From Actinomycetota bacterium (GTDB lineage Bacteria; Actinomycetota; Acidimicrobiia; Acidimicrobiales; Ilumatobacteraceae), in contig WLMZ01000001.1 in the NCBI GenBank assembly GCA_009726095.1, forward strand, positions 64,270-103,898: a DNA stretch of 39,629 nt, given 5' to 3'. How positions within the stretch are numbered: position 1 is the first letter of the stretch; the number at the start of each line of letters is the position of its first letter. Made by a program: the position numbers and the translations under genes. This document shows, piece after piece, positions 31,210 through 38,474 of this stretch. The notes beneath the pieces were generated by a model that ran no database searches, was not told the DNA's origin, and saw only the letters and a list, made by a program, of their open reading frames with translations.

Positions 31210-31282
31210 GCGCGCTCCTGTTCACTGACCTGCAGTACATGTTTGCCGGTATGTCCACCACCGGACAACGTCCGCGGCACCA

Positions 31283-32041
31283 TCACATGCCGCCGTCCAC
31301 GGACAGGATCTGACCCGTGACCCAACTGGATGCTGGTGCGACGAAGTACAGCACGGCGGCACCGAGGTCGCCGGGCGTACCGAGACGACGCATCGGCAGA
31401 CGCAGTCTGCGTTCGAGGTTGGGCAGATCGTCATCGCCCAACCGCAGGGCAGTCATCATGATCTCCGTGGGCACTGCACCCGGCATGATGCAGTTGACCC
31501 GGATGCGTGGACCGAGTTCTTTGGCAAAGGTCTGCGTCAGCGAGTTCACCGCTGCCTTGGCGGCGGCGTAGTGCCCGCTACCCGGAATCGGCGAGACAGC
31601 CGCACGGGACGAGATGTTGACGACGCGACCACCATCGCGCATGTGCCGCGCTGCGGCATTGGTGCACACCCAGACCGCCGTCAGGTTCAACCGCATCGTC
31701 GCATCCCATTCGTGCGGGTCGAGGTCGGTGAGCGGCGCCTGTACCGGCGAACCACCGGCATTGTTGACCCAGATGTCGAGCGTGCCGAACTCGGCGATGG
31801 CAGCCTGCGCCAGGGCCTCGACTGCATCGTTGTCGGTCACGTCGGTCTGCACGGCGATCGCTCGACCGCCGCGCGCACGAATGCCCTCGGCCACGCGTTT
31901 GACCTCATCAACCCGACGAGCCGCGCACACCACCGCAGCGCCTGCGTCGGCGAGCGTGGTGGCGATGCCCTCGCCGATGCCGCGGCCGGCTCCGGTGACA
32001 ACGGCCACGTCATCCGACAGATCGAATAGGGTCGAGCTCAT
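31283..32041 (-). CDS. SDR-family oxidoreductase
   Basis: A 252-residue classical short-chain dehydrogenase. The cofactor motif is TGAGRGIG (16-23), NNAG is at 93-96, and the catalytic residues are a serine in NISSRAA (144/145), Y158 and K162 in HYAAAKAAV. The C-terminus has the usual PGAVPTEI and SWVTGQILSVDGG. ARRVDEV after strand 2, with arginines and no acidic residue, favours NADPH. It is divergent from the TetR gene across a perfect operator palindrome; AAGGA lies about 9 nt before the ATG. Likely repressed by that TetR. Confidence 0.93.
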   Translation of the reverse strand: MSSTLFDLSDDVAVVTGAGRGIGEGIATTLADAGAAVVCAARRVDEVKRVAEGIRARGGRAIAVQTDVTDNDAVEALAQAAIAEFGTLDIWVNNAGGSPVQAPLTDLDPHEWDATMRLNLTAVWVCTNAAARHMRDGGRVVNISSRAAVSPIPGSGHYAAAKAAVNSLTQTFAKELGPRIRVNCIMPGAVPTEIMMTALRLGDDDLPNLERRLRLPMRRLGTPGDLGAAVLYFVAPASSWVTGQILSVDGGM

Positions 32042-32060
32042 GGTTCTGATCCTTGCAGCA

Positions 32061-32090
32061 TTGACGGCGGAACTTACTCTGGGTAAGTAT
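32061..32090. promoter_or_regulatory. TetR operator and divergent promoter
   Basis: ACTTACtctggGTAAGT (32072-32088) is a perfect 6-bp inverted repeat with a 5-nt spacer. It lies between TTGACG (32061-32066) and a -10-like TAAGTA (32084-32089), a 17-nt spacer, for the tetR direction. On the other strand TAAGTT (32076-32071) is a -10 candidate for the SDR gene. A bound dimer would block both. Confidence 0.65.
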
Positions 32091-32131
32091 TACCGCATGC
32101 CCCTGTGTGAGCAAGCGTCGGAGGCAACCGC

Positions 32132-32746
32132 GTGAAGGTGACCACGCGACGCCGGCCGGGACGCCCGCTCGGCGGCCAGCACGTCGTCGACCGCGATCTC
32201 GTCCTTGATGCCGCCGAACGGGCGATCAGGCGCGATGGCCCCACGGTGTCGCTCGAGGCGATCGCCGTCGAGGCCGGCGTCACCAAGCCGGTCGTGTACG
32301 CACGCGTCGGTGGGCGCACAGAGGTCGCCAACGCACTCGCCGAGCGGCTTGCCGACCGCATCATGGCCGCGGTCACCGCCGCCATTGCGGGCAAACCGAT
32401 CGGTCGATCGACGCTGGTGTCGTTCCTCACCGCGAACCTCGAGGTGGTTGCGGGCCATCGAGAACTCTTCCTGTACGTCACCGGCGGCACCCCCGACGAC
32501 ACTCCCCAACGCACGCTGCAACTCGCCCGCCACTCAACGGGTCCGCTGGCCCGGGTGCTGGCATCTTGGCGCGAGGCGAGCGGCCTCGACCCGGCGGTGT
32601 CGGTGCCGTGGGCCTTTGCCGTCATCGGCATGTTGCACCTCAGCTCGCTGTGGTGGATCAGCGACTCCGACTGCTCCGCAGCCGAGTTGGCCGAGCAACT
32701 CAGCGAGTTGTTGTGGAGCGGATTGGCTACCGGCAGGCCCGACTGA
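32132..32746 (+). CDS. TetR-family transcriptional regulator
   Basis: A 204-residue repressor. The N-terminus is basic (RRRPGRPLGG), then the TetR DNA-binding domain: VLDAAERAIRRDGPTVSLEAIAVEAGVTKPVVYARVGGRTEVANALAERL (about 24-73), with the helix-turn-helix at SLEAIAVEAGVTKPVVYARV. The C-terminal ligand domain is helical and unremarkable. The GTG start has GGAGG about 8 nt upstream. Two similar palindromes flank the gene, one in the divergent promoter and one 5 nt past its stop, ahead of the FMN split-barrel gene. This points to autorepression and control of genes on both sides. Confidence 0.9.
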   Translation: MKVTTRRRPGRPLGGQHVVDRDLVLDAAERAIRRDGPTVSLEAIAVEAGVTKPVVYARVGGRTEVANALAERLADRIMAAVTAAIAGKPIGRSTLVSFLTANLEVVAGHRELFLYVTGGTPDDTPQRTLQLARHSTGPLARVLASWREASGLDPAVSVPWAFAVIGMLHLSSLWWISDSDCSAAELAEQLSELLWSGLATGRPD

Positions 32747-32751
32747 GAAGA

Positions 32752-32768
32752 ACTTACCGGGGGTAGAT
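32752..32768. promoter_or_regulatory. Second TetR operator copy
   Basis: ACTTACcggggGTAGAT repeats the arm, spacer length and arm layout of the site at 32072-32088 (left arm identical, right arm four of six). It precedes the FMN split-barrel gene and overlaps a TAGATT hexamer. Confidence 0.5.
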
Positions 32769-32797
32769 TTATCGTCTCCGGAGTGTTACTGTCCGGT

Positions 32798-33289
32798 ATG
32801 GCCGGTGACTACGAAGACCTCACAGCGTGCGCGCTTGCGCCAGAACTCGAGCACAAGCTCGTGAACACCCAGCGCGAATGTGTCTTCATGTGGACCAACG
32901 CGGCGGGCGAGGCCTTCGGTGTGGTCATGTCGTATCTCCCCAAGAACGGCACGCTGTGGCTCACGGCTGCCGAGCGGCGCAAGCGAATCGCGGCGATCCG
33001 GCGCTTCCCCCGGGCATCGGTGTGCATCAACAGTTCCGGCTCGCGGATGGGCGGCGGAAAGACCGTCACCTACAAGGGCACCTGCGTGGTACACGACGAC
33101 CGCGAGACCAAGGACTGGTTCTACCCCGAGTTCGCCAACTACCTGCGACCCGACGACACCAACGCGGCCATGGTCTTTCGGGACTTCCTCGACTCGCCGC
33201 ACCGAGTGGTCATCGAGTTCGTCCCCGACTATTCGCTCAGCTTCGATGCCTCGCTGATGTGGGCCCGCTCACCCGATGTCGTGGCCTAG
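32798..33289 (+). CDS. FMN/F420-binding split-barrel protein (pyridoxamine-phosphate-oxidase-like)
   Basis: A 163-residue split-barrel protein. FMWTNAAGEAFGVVMSYLPKNGTLWLTAAERRKRIAAIRR (about 25-64) is the typical strand-strand-helix core, followed by ASVCINSSGS and KGTCVVHDD strands. The group includes FMN-dependent oxidases and F420 reductases; the cofactor cannot be read with certainty, but an F420-type oxidoreductase lies in the same probable regulon. ATG 32798 follows TACTGT by 5 nt, a little shorter than the other leaderless starts; GTG 32783 is an alternative. The TetR operator copy at 32752 lies immediately upstream. Confidence 0.8.
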   Translation: MAGDYEDLTACALAPELEHKLVNTQRECVFMWTNAAGEAFGVVMSYLPKNGTLWLTAAERRKRIAAIRRFPRASVCINSSGSRMGGGKTVTYKGTCVVHDDRETKDWFYPEFANYLRPDDTNAAMVFRDFLDSPHRVVIEFVPDYSLSFDASLMWARSPDVVA

Positions 33290-33295
33290 CCGAGC

Positions 33296-33346
33296 GTCCA
33301 ATCACCGTCCAAACCCTTTGCCATTCACCGTCCAACGCCATTCACC
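33296..33346 (+). repeat. Iterated GTCCAA / CCATTCACC motifs before the carotenoid oxygenase
   Basis: In the 69-nt gap, GTCCAA occurs at 33296, 33307 and 33330, and CCATTCACC at 33321 and 33338, with a further CACC at 33303. GTCCAA spacings of 11 and 23 bp put the copies on one face of the helix. Could be a regulator binding array or a short slipped duplication. Confidence 0.4.
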
Positions 33347-33358
33347 CAGGGAGCACTG

Positions 33359-34711
33359 ATGTCCACCACCGAAGAGATTCCATTCCACCTCCGCGGCAAT
33401 GGCGCGCCGGTGTTCGAGGAACAAACGATCACCGAGCTGCGCGTCACGGGCACCATCCCGGCCGAACTCGACGGCCGCTACCTGCGCAACGGCGCCAACC
33501 CCATCACGGGAATGAGCGACCATCCCTTCATCGGTGACGGCATGATCCACGGCATCCGCCTCCGCGGTGGCCAGGCCGAGTGGTATCGCAACCGCTATGT
33601 GCAGACCCCGTTCATCGGCGACCCGAACCGCACCATCATCGATGCCGGACCGAGCCTGACCGACATGACCCAATCGAAGGCCAACACCAACGTGGTCGGC
33701 CACGCCGGCATGATCCTGGCGCTCGAAGAGGGGCATTTCCCGTATGCGCTCGACGGCAACCTCGAAACGGTCGGCCCGACCAACTTCGATGGCGTCCTCA
33801 CCGGCCCGTTCACCGCCCACCCCAAGACCTGCCCGACCACCGGCGAACTGCTGGCCTTCGGCTACGGCGTGCTGGAGCCCCACCTCACCTACCTGCGTGT
33901 GTCAGCCGACGGTCGGCTCGTGCAGAAAGAGATCATCACCGTCGGCGGACCAACGATGATGCATGACTTCAACATCACCCGCAACTACGTGATCTTCATG
34001 GACCTTCCGGCAGTGTTCGACCTCGACATGGCGATCCGCGGCGAGATGCCCATCCGCTGGGGCGAGGACTACCCGGCACGGCTCGGAGTAATGCCCCGCG
34101 ACGGCAACGACTCCTCCATCACTTGGTACGACATCAACCCCTGTTACGTCTTCCACCCGATGAACGCATACGAGGACGGCACCAACATCGTGTTGGATGT
34201 CGCCCGTCTCGATCACATCTGGCGCGATGGGCCAATGGACTTCCCACCGCCCACCCTGTACCGCTGGACCATCGACACGGTCACCGGCCGCGTCGCCGAG
34301 GAGCAGGTCGACGACACGCCCGCAGAGTTCCCGCGGGTCGCCGATTCGGTGGTCGGGCTCAAGCATCGCTATGGCTACTCGATGGCCGTTCCCAGCACCG
34401 ACGCATTCGCTGACCCTTCACTGGCATCGGGCATCGTGTTGAAGTACGACCGTCTCACGGGTCAGCGGAGCTCGATGGACCTGGGTCGGGGCCGCGTCCC
34501 CGGCGAGGCCGTGTTCGTGCCCGCCGCCGGCGGCACGAACGAAGACGACGGCTATCTGATGACCTACATCTACGACGCGCACACCGACACGAGCGAGTTC
34601 GTGATCCTCGATGCGGCGTCGATGAGCAGCGAGCCCATCGCATCGGTCCAGTTGCCGCGCATCCCATTCGGGTTCCACGGCAACTGGGTGTCGGCTGCGA
34701 TCGCAGACTGA
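33359..34711 (+). CDS. Carotenoid oxygenase family protein
   Basis: A 450-residue seven-bladed beta-propeller non-haem iron dioxygenase that cleaves carbon-carbon double bonds of carotenoids, apocarotenoids or stilbenes. The four iron-binding histidines are in place: H154 (FTAHPKT), H202 (MMHDFNIT), H266 (VFHPMNAYEDG) and H440 (FGFHGNWV). The N-terminal ELDGRYLRNGANP and IGDGMIHGIRL are family hallmarks. It is somewhat shorter than the usual 480-500 residues. GGGAG lies about 7 nt upstream of the ATG. It may be transcribed with the split-barrel gene, although short repeats fill the gap. Confidence 0.95.
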   Translation: MSTTEEIPFHLRGNGAPVFEEQTITELRVTGTIPAELDGRYLRNGANPITGMSDHPFIGDGMIHGIRLRGGQAEWYRNRYVQTPFIGDPNRTIIDAGPSLTDMTQSKANTNVVGHAGMILALEEGHFPYALDGNLETVGPTNFDGVLTGPFTAHPKTCPTTGELLAFGYGVLEPHLTYLRVSADGRLVQKEIITVGGPTMMHDFNITRNYVIFMDLPAVFDLDMAIRGEMPIRWGEDYPARLGVMPRDGNDSSITWYDINPCYVFHPMNAYEDGTNIVLDVARLDHIWRDGPMDFPPPTLYRWTIDTVTGRVAEEQVDDTPAEFPRVADSVVGLKHRYGYSMAVPSTDAFADPSLASGIVLKYDRLTGQRSSMDLGRGRVPGEAVFVPAAGGTNEDDGYLMTYIYDAHTDTSEFVILDAASMSSEPIASVQLPRIPFGFHGNWVSAAIAD

Positions 34712-34839
34712 CACCCGTCACAGGTACGGTTACGCCATCGGCCCGTGGGACGGCAGATCGCACCAAGTTTCACCGTAGGGGAAAGACACACAGAGCAATG
34801 CCGGCAGCGTCGGCGTTTCAACAATTGGGGGATTCAGAC

Positions 34840-36189
34840 ATGAGCCACGCAACCACCCGTTTCGGGACCCGAGGGGGGCGGCTGTTCGCAGCCTGCGCCG
34901 GGCTGACGGCGTTCGCGCTGTTGGCCGGAGCCTGCGGTAGCGACAAAGCCAGTGCCCCTGCCACCAGTCCATCGGCCACCACACCGGCGACCACGGCCGG
35001 CACCGACGACGGCGGGTCCACGTTTGTCACCACACCCTCGAGCCAACCACCGACCACCGACCTCGGCCCGGCCACGGGCGAGAAGCTGCGCGTCGGGCTC
35101 GTGAACACCGAGGGCACGCCCGGGCTCGATTTCCCCGACATCCGCAAGGACATCACAGCTGCCGTCGGCTACCTCAACGAGCACGGCGGCTTCGGCGGTC
35201 GGCCGATCGAGCTCGTTCCATGCATCGTCAAGGGCACCCCGGAGACCTCGCAGTCCTGCGCACAGGAACTGGTCGGCCAGAAGGTCGATATGGTCCTGAT
35301 CGGCCTCGACCTGTTCCCGGCCTACCCCACATATAACGCCGCCAAGCTGCCGATCATCGGCGTGCTCCCCATCCTGCCGGGCGACTACACCGCCGACGCC
35401 CTGTTCATCACCGGCGGCAACGCCACCGTGATGTCTGCGGTGGCGCAGGTGGCCAAGGACCACTTCAAGGCCAAGTCGGTGGCCATCATCAGCGCCAGCA
35501 ACGCCGGCTCGGCACAGTCCGCGGCTGCTGCAGCAGCATCGCTGAAGATCGCCGGCATCGAGTCCACCGCCGTGACGGGCGGCGACAACGAGACCGACGC
35601 CGGATTCCAGGCGCTCATGCGTCAGGCGGCCCAGTCCAACCCCGACATCATCATCTCGTTGTACGCCGACGCCGGGTGCATCGGCACCATGCGCGGTCGG
35701 GCCGCTCTGGGCATCACCATCCCGGTCATCACCACCGGCATCTGCTCCAGCAAGGACGTCCTCTCCGAGGTTGGCGACGACGCGCTGGGATGGACCTTTG
35801 CCGGGGTGCAGACAAGCGCCGACACCCCCGCCCGGGCGATCATGCAACAGGTCCTGGCCCCCGTGCTGAATGTGCCCGCAGCCGAGATCGACCAGAACGG
35901 CCTCGGCCTCGGTGGTCTCGGATACCTGACCGCGATGTCGCTCGCCGAATACGCGAACAAGTTGGCAGGAACCGGTGTTGCCATCACGGCGCAGTCGTTG
36001 TACGACTACCTCAAGACCTCCAAGGACCTGAAGCTGTTCGGTGGCAACGCTCCGATCGAATGCGGTGCATTGCCGGCGTACTCGGCGGTGTGTTCGTACA
36101 TCTTCCCCTTCGCCGAATACCAGGCCGGGGGCAAGGTCGTGACGATCCCGGGTCTCGAAGGCGTCTCGAGCAAGGCCCTGCTGCCATGA
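34840..36189 (+). CDS. ABC transporter substrate-binding lipoprotein (branched-chain amino acid type)
   Basis: A 449-residue periplasmic-binding protein type 1. The signal peptide runs from TRGGRLFAACAGLTAFALLAGAC with the probable lipid-anchor Cys at about residue 33 (LAGACGSDK, with Ala at -3, slightly off the standard lipobox). A Thr/Ser/Pro-rich linker follows, then the LivK-like core: LRVGLVNTEGTPGLDFPDIRKDITAAVGYLNEHGGFGGRPIELV, GQKVDMVLIGLD and VITTGICSSKDVL. It catches a ligand outside the cell for the permease that starts 28 nt downstream. GGGGGA precedes the ATG by about 7 nt; a -10-like TACGGT at 34725 would give a leader of about 100 nt. Amide, amino acid or hydrophobic ligands are all possible. 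Confidence 0.88.
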   Translation: MSHATTRFGTRGGRLFAACAGLTAFALLAGACGSDKASAPATSPSATTPATTAGTDDGGSTFVTTPSSQPPTTDLGPATGEKLRVGLVNTEGTPGLDFPDIRKDITAAVGYLNEHGGFGGRPIELVPCIVKGTPETSQSCAQELVGQKVDMVLIGLDLFPAYPTYNAAKLPIIGVLPILPGDYTADALFITGGNATVMSAVAQVAKDHFKAKSVAIISASNAGSAQSAAAAAASLKIAGIESTAVTGGDNETDAGFQALMRQAAQSNPDIIISLYADAGCIGTMRGRAALGITIPVITTGICSSKDVLSEVGDDALGWTFAGVQTSADTPARAIMQQVLAPVLNVPAAEIDQNGLGLGGLGYLTAMSLAEYANKLAGTGVAITAQSLYDYLKTSKDLKLFGGNAPIECGALPAYSAVCSYIFPFAEYQAGGKVVTIPGLEGVSSKALLP

Positions 36190-36217
36190 TCCAGAACGCC
36201 CCACCGCGCGCGATGCA

Positions 36218-38221
36218 ATGACCGATTACCTCTTCTACGCCCTGCTCGGCAGTGGCGCCGGGGCAATCATCGCGGCGTTCGGACTCGGGTTGGTGCTCAC
36301 CTACCAGGGTTCGGGCGTCGTGAACTTTGCCTATGGGGCCATGGCGATGTGGTCCACCTATGTCTACGCCGAACTACGCAACGGCGCCTATACGTTTCCG
36401 ATCCCCGGGTTGCCCGACCGATACCACTTCAGTGGTGATGTCGGTTACCGCTGGGCGTTGGCAATGGCAATCGCCACCGCTGCACTGCTCGGGCTCGGTG
36501 CGTATCTGTTGGTGTTCCGCCCGCTCCGCCGTGCCCCAGCGTTGGCCAAAGTGGTGGCGAGCGTCGGGCTGCTCATTGTGTTCACGGCGCTTGTCGAACG
36601 GCGCTTCGCCGACAAACTCACCATTCGGGTGCGCGCCATCCTGCCGCGCCAGCCGGTCACCATCTTCAAGAACCTCACCGTGCCGCGCGATGGTCTGTGG
36701 CTCGCCCTCATCGTCGTCATCGCCGCTGCGGTGCTGTGGGCGGTGTATCACTTCACCCGAGTCGGGCTGGCCACACGCGCTGCGGCCGAGAACGAAAAGG
36801 GGGCCGTGCTGATGGGGCTGTCACCCGATTTCCTCGCCGGCCTCAACTGGGTCGTCGCAACGGTGGTGGGCAGCGTGATCGCCATCCTCGCAGCACCGAT
36901 GATCCAGCTCGATTCGTCGGTGTTCACCTTCGCGTTCTTGATCCCTGCCCTCGGCGCAGCACTGATCGGGCGGTTCCAGCACTTCTGGCCCACGGTGCTC
37001 ACGGGCATGGCCATCGGCATGGTCCAGTCCACGTTCACCAAGTTGCAGAACGACCTCAGCTGGTTCCCGAAGTACGGCGCCCGTGAGGGCCTGCCCTTTT
37101 TGGTGATCATCATCGCAATGGTCGTTCTGGGCGAGCGTCTCCCCGAGCGAGGGGCGGCCGATATGTGGAAACTTCCTGCTGTCCCGCCGGCGCACGTCAC
37201 GCCGTTCAGCGTGCTGGTGCCGGTCATCGCCGCCGTCGGCGGCCTGTTCCTGCTCGGGCCGCTCTGGCGCGGCGCGATCATGACCACCATCATTGCCTCG
37301 GTGCTGGCACTGGCCCTGGTGGTGCTCACCGGATTCGGTGGGCAGACCTCGTTGTCGCAGATGGCATTCGCTGGCATCGCCGGGTTCACGCTGTCGAAGT
37401 TGGCCATGAACTGGAACATTCCGTTCCCGTTCGCGCCGTTGCTCGCTGCGCTCATGGCCACGGCATTCGGCGTGCTGCTGGGTCTGCCCGCGCTGCGCGT
37501 GCGCGGCACCAACCTGGCCATCATCACCCTCGCCGGCGGCGTGGCCATCTCGGAGTTCATCTTCAAGAACCCCGCCTTCGTCGGCGACGTCAACACGGGC
37601 GGAGCCAAGATCCCCAACCCAAAGCTCGGCCCCTGGGATCTCGGCCTGGTACTCGGCAGCAAGTCATCACGGCCGATCTTCGGTGTGCTGCTGGTCGCCG
37701 TCGCGTTCGTGCTGTGCATCGCCGTGGTCAACATCCGGCGCAGTTCCACGGGTCGGCGCATGTTGGCCATTCGCTCGAACGAGCGCGCCGCGGCCTCCAT
37801 TGGTATCAACGTGGCAACCGGCAAGCTGCTGGTGTTCGCCTTGTCGTCGTTCATCGCCGGTGTCGGTGGTTGTCTCATCGCCTACCGCTTCGGCACGGTC
37901 AGCGAGTTCTCCTACGGCACGGTGGCATCGCTGACGGCCCTTGCCTTTGCCTACCTCGGCGGCATCACCAGCGTCAGCGGGGCCATCACCGCCGGGGCGG
38001 TTGCCGCATCAGGGATTGCGTTCTACGGGATGAATCGCATGTTTGGTTCGCTCGGCAAGTGGGAGGCACTGATCGGCGGCGTGCTGCTGATCTTCACGGC
38101 GATCCAGAACCCCGAAGGCATCGCCGGAGCGTTCCGCGATCAGGTCGCCGGCGCCAGACGCAAGCAGGCGGCACGACGGGCCACGCCACCCACCGCTGCG
38201 CTGGTGTCAGAGACCCTCTGA
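36218..38221 (+). CDS. Fused LivH-LivM ABC permease (branched-chain amino acid type)
   Basis: A 667-residue protein with both permease subunits in one chain. Residues 1-310 are LivH-like (GLGLVLTYQGSGVVNFAYGAMAMWSTYVY, then FRPLRRAPALAKVVASVGLL); residues about 330-640 are LivM-like (VLTGFGGQTSLSQMAFAGIAGFTLSKL, RRSSTGRRMLAIRSNERAAASIGINV, then SVSGAITAGAVAASG). About 17-18 transmembrane helices are expected. The EAA-like loops that dock the ATPases are present in each half, yet no livG/livF ATPase gene follows: the next feature is a tRNA fragment on the other strand. The ATPases must be encoded elsewhere or have been lost. Confidence 0.9.
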   Translation: MTDYLFYALLGSGAGAIIAAFGLGLVLTYQGSGVVNFAYGAMAMWSTYVYAELRNGAYTFPIPGLPDRYHFSGDVGYRWALAMAIATAALLGLGAYLLVFRPLRRAPALAKVVASVGLLIVFTALVERRFADKLTIRVRAILPRQPVTIFKNLTVPRDGLWLALIVVIAAAVLWAVYHFTRVGLATRAAAENEKGAVLMGLSPDFLAGLNWVVATVVGSVIAILAAPMIQLDSSVFTFAFLIPALGAALIGRFQHFWPTVLTGMAIGMVQSTFTKLQNDLSWFPKYGAREGLPFLVIIIAMVVLGERLPERGAADMWKLPAVPPAHVTPFSVLVPVIAAVGGLFLLGPLWRGAIMTTIIASVLALALVVLTGFGGQTSLSQMAFAGIAGFTLSKLAMNWNIPFPFAPLLAALMATAFGVLLGLPALRVRGTNLAIITLAGGVAISEFIFKNPAFVGDVNTGGAKIPNPKLGPWDLGLVLGSKSSRPIFGVLLVAVAFVLCIAVVNIRRSSTGRRMLAIRSNERAAASIGINVATGKLLVFALSSFIAGVGGCLIAYRFGTVSEFSYGTVASLTALAFAYLGGITSVSGAITAGAVAASGIAFYGMNRMFGSLGKWEALIGGVLLIFTAIQNPEGIAGAFRDQVAGARRKQAARRATPPTAALVSETL

Positions 38222-38272
38222 CCCGGCTCTGCCCCGACACGAACGCACGCCACGCAGGTTCGGTCCGTCCCC

Positions 38273-38288
38273 GATGTCGGGCGACATC
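38273..38288 (+). terminator. Short hairpin after the permease gene
   Basis: GATGTC and GACATC form a 6-bp stem with a 4-nt loop between the permease stop and the tRNA fragment. No T-run follows, so termination is only suggested. Confidence 0.25.
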
Positions 38289-38291
38289 ACA

Positions 38292-38341
38292 TGGAGCCCA
38301 AGAGGAGCATCGAACTCCTGACCTACGCATTACGAGCGCGG
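38292..38341 (-). tRNA. 3' half of a tRNA-Thr(CGU) gene (truncated; probable attachment site)
   Basis: On the minus strand this reads anticodon arm with loop CTCGTAA (anticodon CGT, U33 and A37 in place), variable loop AGGTC, T-arm AGGAG-TTCGATG-CTCCT, acceptor 3' strand CTTGGGC, discriminator T and encoded CCA. The sequence upstream on the same strand lacks a D-arm and lacks GCCCAAG to close the acceptor stem, so the gene is cut within or just before the anticodon arm. Duplicated tRNA 3' ends of this length are typical of integrase attachment sites. By orientation, the element and the reconstituted full tRNA should lie to the right, beyond the window. Confidence 0.75.
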
Positions 38342-38436
38342 TTTTGCCGGTATTGCTGCGTGTCGCTGAATCCGATCAGCACAATTGTTCAGGCAGACCA
38401 CAGGGCTTCCGCGCCACCATCACCCTTGACGGGCTT

Positions 38437-38462
38437 GCTGGCGAGAGGGGATGCCCGCCAGC
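38437..38462. repeat. Inverted repeat in the island-side non-coding segment
   Basis: GCTGGCG (38437-38443) and CGCCAGC (38456-38462) form a perfect 7-bp stem with a 12-nt loop, just past the stop of the minus-strand gene. It may end that transcript. The rest of 38342-38474 shows nothing recognisable. Confidence 0.35.
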
Positions 38463-38474
38463 ACGTCCCCGACG

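Noticed and set aside
34834..36204. Long minus-strand open frame opposite the substrate-binding lipoprotein
   Set aside because: Composition (Gly/Arg/Asp/His-rich, no domain) fits a shadow frame, while the plus strand has a signal peptide, lipobox and a recognised fold.
38292..38370. A complete tRNA gene on the minus strand
   Set aside because: No D-arm and no GCCCAAG 5' acceptor strand are found upstream of the anticodon arm.
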